A stretch of 36,896 nt of DNA from Brevibacterium mcbrellneri ATCC 49030. Lineage in GTDB: Bacteria > Actinomycetota > Actinomycetes > Actinomycetales > Brevibacteriaceae. The stretch spans positions 1-36,896 of the forward strand of contig NZ_ADNU01000019.1 of assembly GCF_000178455.1 (NCBI RefSeq), in the 5' to 3' direction. Of this stretch, positions 34,505 through 36,896 are shown in pieces. Each line of letters begins with the position of its first letter. Position 1 is the stretch's first letter. A model generated the notes under the pieces. That model saw only the letters and a program-made list of their open reading frames with translations. It had not been told where the DNA came from and ran no database searches. Both the position numbers and the translations under genes were made by a program.

Positions 34505-35116
34505 TCAGTTGGATGCAGCTGCTGGAACGTCGGCTGCGTGGGTTACCACTTTGTCAATGAATCCGTAGTCCAGGGCTTCATCTGCGGTGAACCAGTGGTC
34601 GCGGTCGTTGTCCTTGAGGATCTGTTCAACCGTCTTGCCTGTCTGCTCCGCGGTGATTTCGGCCATCTGGCGCTTCATGTGGAGAATGAGCTCAGCCTGG
34701 ATCTTAATGTCGGTAGCGGTACCACCGATTCCACCTAGAGGCTGGTGCATGAGAATACGCGCGTGCGGGGTCGCAAAGCGCTTTCCCTTTGCACCGGCCG
34801 ACAGAAGGAACTGCCCCATTGACGCAGCCATTCCCATTGCCACGGTTCCCACATCGGGCTTGATGTACTGCATGGTGTCGTAGATCGCCATGCCGGCGGT
34901 CACGGACCCGCCTGGAGAGTTGATGTACAACCAGATGTCCTTTTCCGGGTCCTCAGCGGCCAGGAGCATCAGTTGCGCGCAAATGGCGTTTGCGTTGGAG
35001 TCGCGCACTTCGGAACCCAGCCAGATGATCCGCTCTTTGAGCAGACGGTTGTAGATGTGGTCGTCCAGGCCCATGCCGGAGCCTGGGACATCCATTGTCC
35101 ATTCGTGGTTCGTCAC
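34505..35116 (-). CDS. clpP1: ATP-dependent Clp protease proteolytic subunit ClpP1
   Basis: A 203-residue ClpP1-like peptidase. The triad is Ser99 ([11 protein letters not shown]), His124 (LMHQPLGG) and Asp173 (DRDHWF). The N-terminal [20 protein letters not shown] matches the ClpP1 type rather than ClpP2. [10 protein letters not shown] forms the handle region. It starts with GTG at 35116, six bases after GGGAG, and begins the clpP1-clpP2 pair. A ClgR-type site lies 78 nt upstream of the start. Confidence 0.96.
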   Translation of the reverse strand: MTNHEWTMDVPGSGMGLDDHIYNRLLKERIIWLGSEVRDSNANAICAQLMLLAAEDPEKDIWLYINSPGGSVTAGMAIYDTMQYIKPDVGTVAMGMAASMGQFLLSAGAKGKRFATPHARILMHQPLGGIGGTATDIKIQAELILHMKRQMAEITAEQTGKTVEQILKDNDRDHWFTADEALDYGFIDKVVTHAADVPAAASN

Positions 35117-35193
35117 GTTTCACTCCCGTAATAGAGGTAATTTCTACGAACTTTAACCCGCTTGGGGTCAGTTTTAGTCCCAGCATGTCCGTT

Positions 35194-35207
35194 GTTCGCC
35201 ATCAGCG
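35194..35207. promoter_or_regulatory. ClgR-like operator upstream of clpP1
   Basis: GTTCGC-CATCA-GCG matches the GTTCGC-N5-GCG ClgR operator of Streptomyces, as I recall the consensus. ClgR activates clp protease genes in actinobacteria. The site lies 78 nt upstream of the clpP1 GTG. A promoter could not be fixed between them. Confidence 0.5.
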
Positions 35208-35236
35208 TGAAAGAGTACGGCCGAGGTGGGATACAG

Positions 35237-35271
35237 AAAACCCGCCACACACGGCTTGCGTACGTGACGGG
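35237..35271 (-). terminator. Rho-independent terminator of tig
   Basis: On the minus strand CCCGTCAC (35271-35264) pairs with GTGGCGGG (35248-35241; one G-U pair), followed by TTTTCTGT. It lies 19 nt after the tig stop, so tig and clpP1 are separate transcripts unless read through. Confidence 0.8.
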
Positions 35272-35289
35272 CTCTGTAGCTGTAGCGAC

Positions 35290-36672
35290 TTACTTGTCGC
35301 CGCCTTCTTCTGCTTGTGCGTTTTCAGCAGCTTCTGCTTCTTCAACAGCTTCTTCAGCTTCGGCTACAGCCTCAGCAACTTCTTCTTCGTCAGCTTCTGG
35401 GGTGGTGAAGGCTGTCATGTCGACTTCATTACCTTCCGTGTCCACAACCTTCGCTTCGGACAGAACGCTTGCGAGTCCCTTACGACGTGCAACATCTGCC
35501 TGAAGAGCCATGACCTGCCCCTGTGACCCAAGAGCCTGCATGAAGTCCTGAGGGCTCATGCCGTACTGCTGCGAAGCAGTCATGATGTACTCGATGAGCT
35601 CCTGCTGCGAGACCTCAATCGACTCGACCTTCACAATGGCGTCGAGGATGAACTGGGTACGCAGGGTGCGCTCAGTTTCTTCCGTGACTTCCTTGCGGTG
35701 TTCGTCGTCGTCTGTGCGGTTTTCGTTTTCCAGGTGGCGGTTGACTTCAGCTTCGACAAGCTTGGCTGGAACAGGCACGTCGACCTTTTCAAGGAGTGCT
35801 TCCAAGACCTTGTCGCGCGCTGCCACACCCTGCTCGAGCTCTTTGTTACGCTTTGCCGTTTCCTTGAGGTCTTCGCGGAGTTCTTCAATCGTGTCGAATT
35901 CAGAAGCCATCTGGGCGAAGTCGTCGTCAGCTTCAGCGAGTTCACGTTCTTTTACGGACTTGAGGGTCAGCTTAACCAACGCGTCTTTACCAGCGTGTTC
36001 GCCACCGGCGAGCTGGGTTTCGAAGCTGGTTTCTTCACCTTCAGACAGCCCATCCAGGGCTTCGTCCATGCCCTTGAGCATGGTGCCGGAACCAACCTGG
36101 TAAGAAACGTCGGTTGCGGAGTCCACTTCTTCTTCCTCGACCAAGGCAACCAGGTCAAGGGTCACGAAATCGTCGTTCTCAGCAGGACGGTCTACCGCGA
36201 TGAGGGTGCCAAAACGGCTACGCAGGGCATCGAGTTCTGCTTCGACGTCTTCTTCTGTGACTTCGAAAGGCTCAACTTCAACACTGATGTCGGAGTATTC
36301 AGGTAGCTCGACTTCTGGGACGCAGTCGACCTCAACGGTGAACTTCAGTTCGCCCTCGTCTTTTCCGTCCAAACCTGGGACTTCTGAAACCTCTACTTCA
36401 GGCTGGCCCAGGGGTTCGACATTGTTTTCTTCGACTGCGCGACGGAAGAAGTCATCGAGGCTGTTGTTCACTGCTTCCTGCATAACAACAGGGCGGCCAA
36501 CACGGTGGTCGATCAGTTTTGCTGGTACCTTGCCACGACGGAATCCAGGCACGTTGATCTGACGAGCGATCTGCTTGTAGGCCTCGTCGATGCTCGGCTT
36601 GAGTTCGGCAAACGGTACTTCAACGCTGAGCTTGACCCGGGTTGGGTCGAGTTTCTCGACGGAGCTCTTCAC
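35290..36672 (-). CDS. tig: Trigger factor
   Basis: A 460-residue ribosome-associated chaperone. The ribosome-binding N domain has VPGFRRGKVPAKLI (residues 41-54), including the GFRxGKxP signature. A FKBP-type peptidyl-prolyl isomerase domain (about 150-245) and the elongated C-terminal substrate arm (about 255-420) follow. The last 40 residues are Glu/Ala-rich and acidic. Start is GTG 36672 with GAGAGG upstream. In actinobacteria tig typically precedes clpP1-clpP2, as here, pairing folding and proteolysis. It stops 173 nt before the clpP1 start. Confidence 0.97.
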   Translation of the reverse strand: MKSSVEKLDPTRVKLSVEVPFAELKPSIDEAYKQIARQINVPGFRRGKVPAKLIDHRVGRPVVMQEAVNNSLDDFFRRAVEENNVEPLGQPEVEVSEVPGLDGKDEGELKFTVEVDCVPEVELPEYSDISVEVEPFEVTEEDVEAELDALRSRFGTLIAVDRPAENDDFVTLDLVALVEEEEVDSATDVSYQVGSGTMLKGMDEALDGLSEGEETSFETQLAGGEHAGKDALVKLTLKSVKERELAEADDDFAQMASEFDTIEELREDLKETAKRNKELEQGVAARDKVLEALLEKVDVPVPAKLVEAEVNRHLENENRTDDDEHRKEVTEETERTLRTQFILDAIVKVESIEVSQQELIEYIMTASQQYGMSPQDFMQALGSQGQVMALQADVARRKGLASVLSEAKVVDTEGNEVDMTAFTTPEADEEEVAEAVAEAEEAVEEAEAAENAQAEEGGDK

Positions 36673-36829
36673 TTTTTACCTCTCGTTAAAACTTACGCGG
36701 GCAATTCTCCCGCAGAACACAACTGATTAGTCTAATGGTTTACCCCAGGTTTACGCACATTTTGGCGCGCACCAAACAGGAACTGTTGCGCGGGACTCTG
36801 GAGTGCACGACCCTAGGGCCCAACACAAC

Positions 36830-36876
36830 ACAAAGCAAAAGTCCCGGCCCACCGCTTAAGCGATGCTCCGGGACTT
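36830..36876 (-). terminator. Terminator of an off-window minus-strand gene
   Basis: AAGTCCCGG (36839-36847) and CCGGGACTT (36868-36876) form a 9-bp stem continued by an inner CATCGC/GCGGTG stem with loop TTAA. The minus-strand RNA then reads TTTTGCTTTG. It therefore ends a gene transcribed from beyond the right edge. The 156 nt between it and the tig start hold no evident gene and no confident promoter. Confidence 0.8.
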
Positions 36877-36896
36877 CACATCCGAGGGGATGACGG

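Larger units (their letters stand above)
232..35228. repeat. Dispersed octamer CCGAGGTG / CACCTCGG (20 copies)
   Basis: Plus-strand CCGAGGTG begins at 861, 2960, 3407, 6054, 8583, 13488, 20978, 28017, 28615, 30105 and 35221. CACCTCGG begins at 232, 271, 653, 8115, 8148, 23940, 27050, 28702 and 31423. About one or two would be expected by chance. Copies occur in several codon phases and in two non-coding sites (28017, 35221). G follows in 11 of 20 and CG precedes in 8. Counted by eye. Confidence 0.7.

Noticed and set aside
232..35228. Octamer CCGAGGTG as a KOPS-type polar motif
   Set aside because: Orientations are nearly equal (11 and 9), without the strand bias expected of KOPS.
36877..36896. 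Possible tRNA or gene end at the right edge
   Set aside because: Only 20 bases with a short CATCC/GGATG pairing; too little to identify.
1..36896. CRISPR, prophage, transposon or defence system
   Set aside because: No spaced repeats, transposase, integrase, restriction or toxin-antitoxin genes were found; gene order is core chromosomal.

Overview
The window comes from an actinomycete, most likely Micrococcales-like. Gene order is the main evidence: tig-clpP1-clpP2-clpX, valS/ileS-folC-DUF4233-ndk, rne, rplU-rpmA-obgE-proB-proA-nadD-rsfS-phosphatase follows the same order as the clp/rne/obg section of Mycobacterium tuberculosis. Supporting signs are paired ClpP1/ClpP2, an ileS leader with an actinobacterial translational T-box, an RNase E with a long acidic/Arg-rich N-terminus, frequent GTG/TTG starts and fairly high G+C. 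It is a chromosomal core region. I see no phage, insertion sequence, integron, CRISPR array, toxin-antitoxin or defence locus.

Left part (1-7.6 kb): a tRNA-Ala(GGC) gene, then a plus-strand pair (alpha/beta hydrolase and an MhuD-like haem-degrading monooxygenase) that converges on a complete Mrp cation/proton antiporter operon (mnhAB fusion, C, D, E, F, G; 4-nt overlaps at four junctions).

Centre (7.6-21.3 kb, all minus strand): a GT4 glycosyltransferase coupled to a GpgP-like histidine phosphatase, rsfS, a low-complexity tail-anchored protein, nadD, a 51-residue membrane protein, proA, proB, obgE, rpmA, rplU, chorismate mutase, an alanine/glycine:cation symporter and rne. Ribosome assembly and silencing (Obg, L21, L27, RsfS), proline synthesis, NAD synthesis and RNA decay are packed together, mostly with overlaps or gaps of a few bases.

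Right part (21.3-36.9 kb): VKOR, ndk, DUF4233, folC and ileS (T-box controlled), then divergent plus-strand SDR-valS-AIM24. The plus-strand genes converge on clpX, clpP2, clpP1 and tig, the chaperone/protease module, which carries a ClgR-type site upstream of clpP1.

The signal least explained by the genes is an octamer, CCGAGGTG/CACCTCGG. I count 20 copies on both strands, roughly one per 1.8 kb and more than ten times chance expectation. It occurs in several reading frames and in two non-coding places, so it looks like a DNA-level signature (Chi-like, uptake-like or methylation motif). Other points: Shine-Dalgarno occlusion by a hairpin at the phosphatase/glycosyltransferase junction, a 5'-terminal hairpin in the rne leader, a 16-bp inverted repeat between clpP2 and clpX, a terminator embedded in the clpX coding end, and a type-2 (mupirocin-tolerant class) IleRS.
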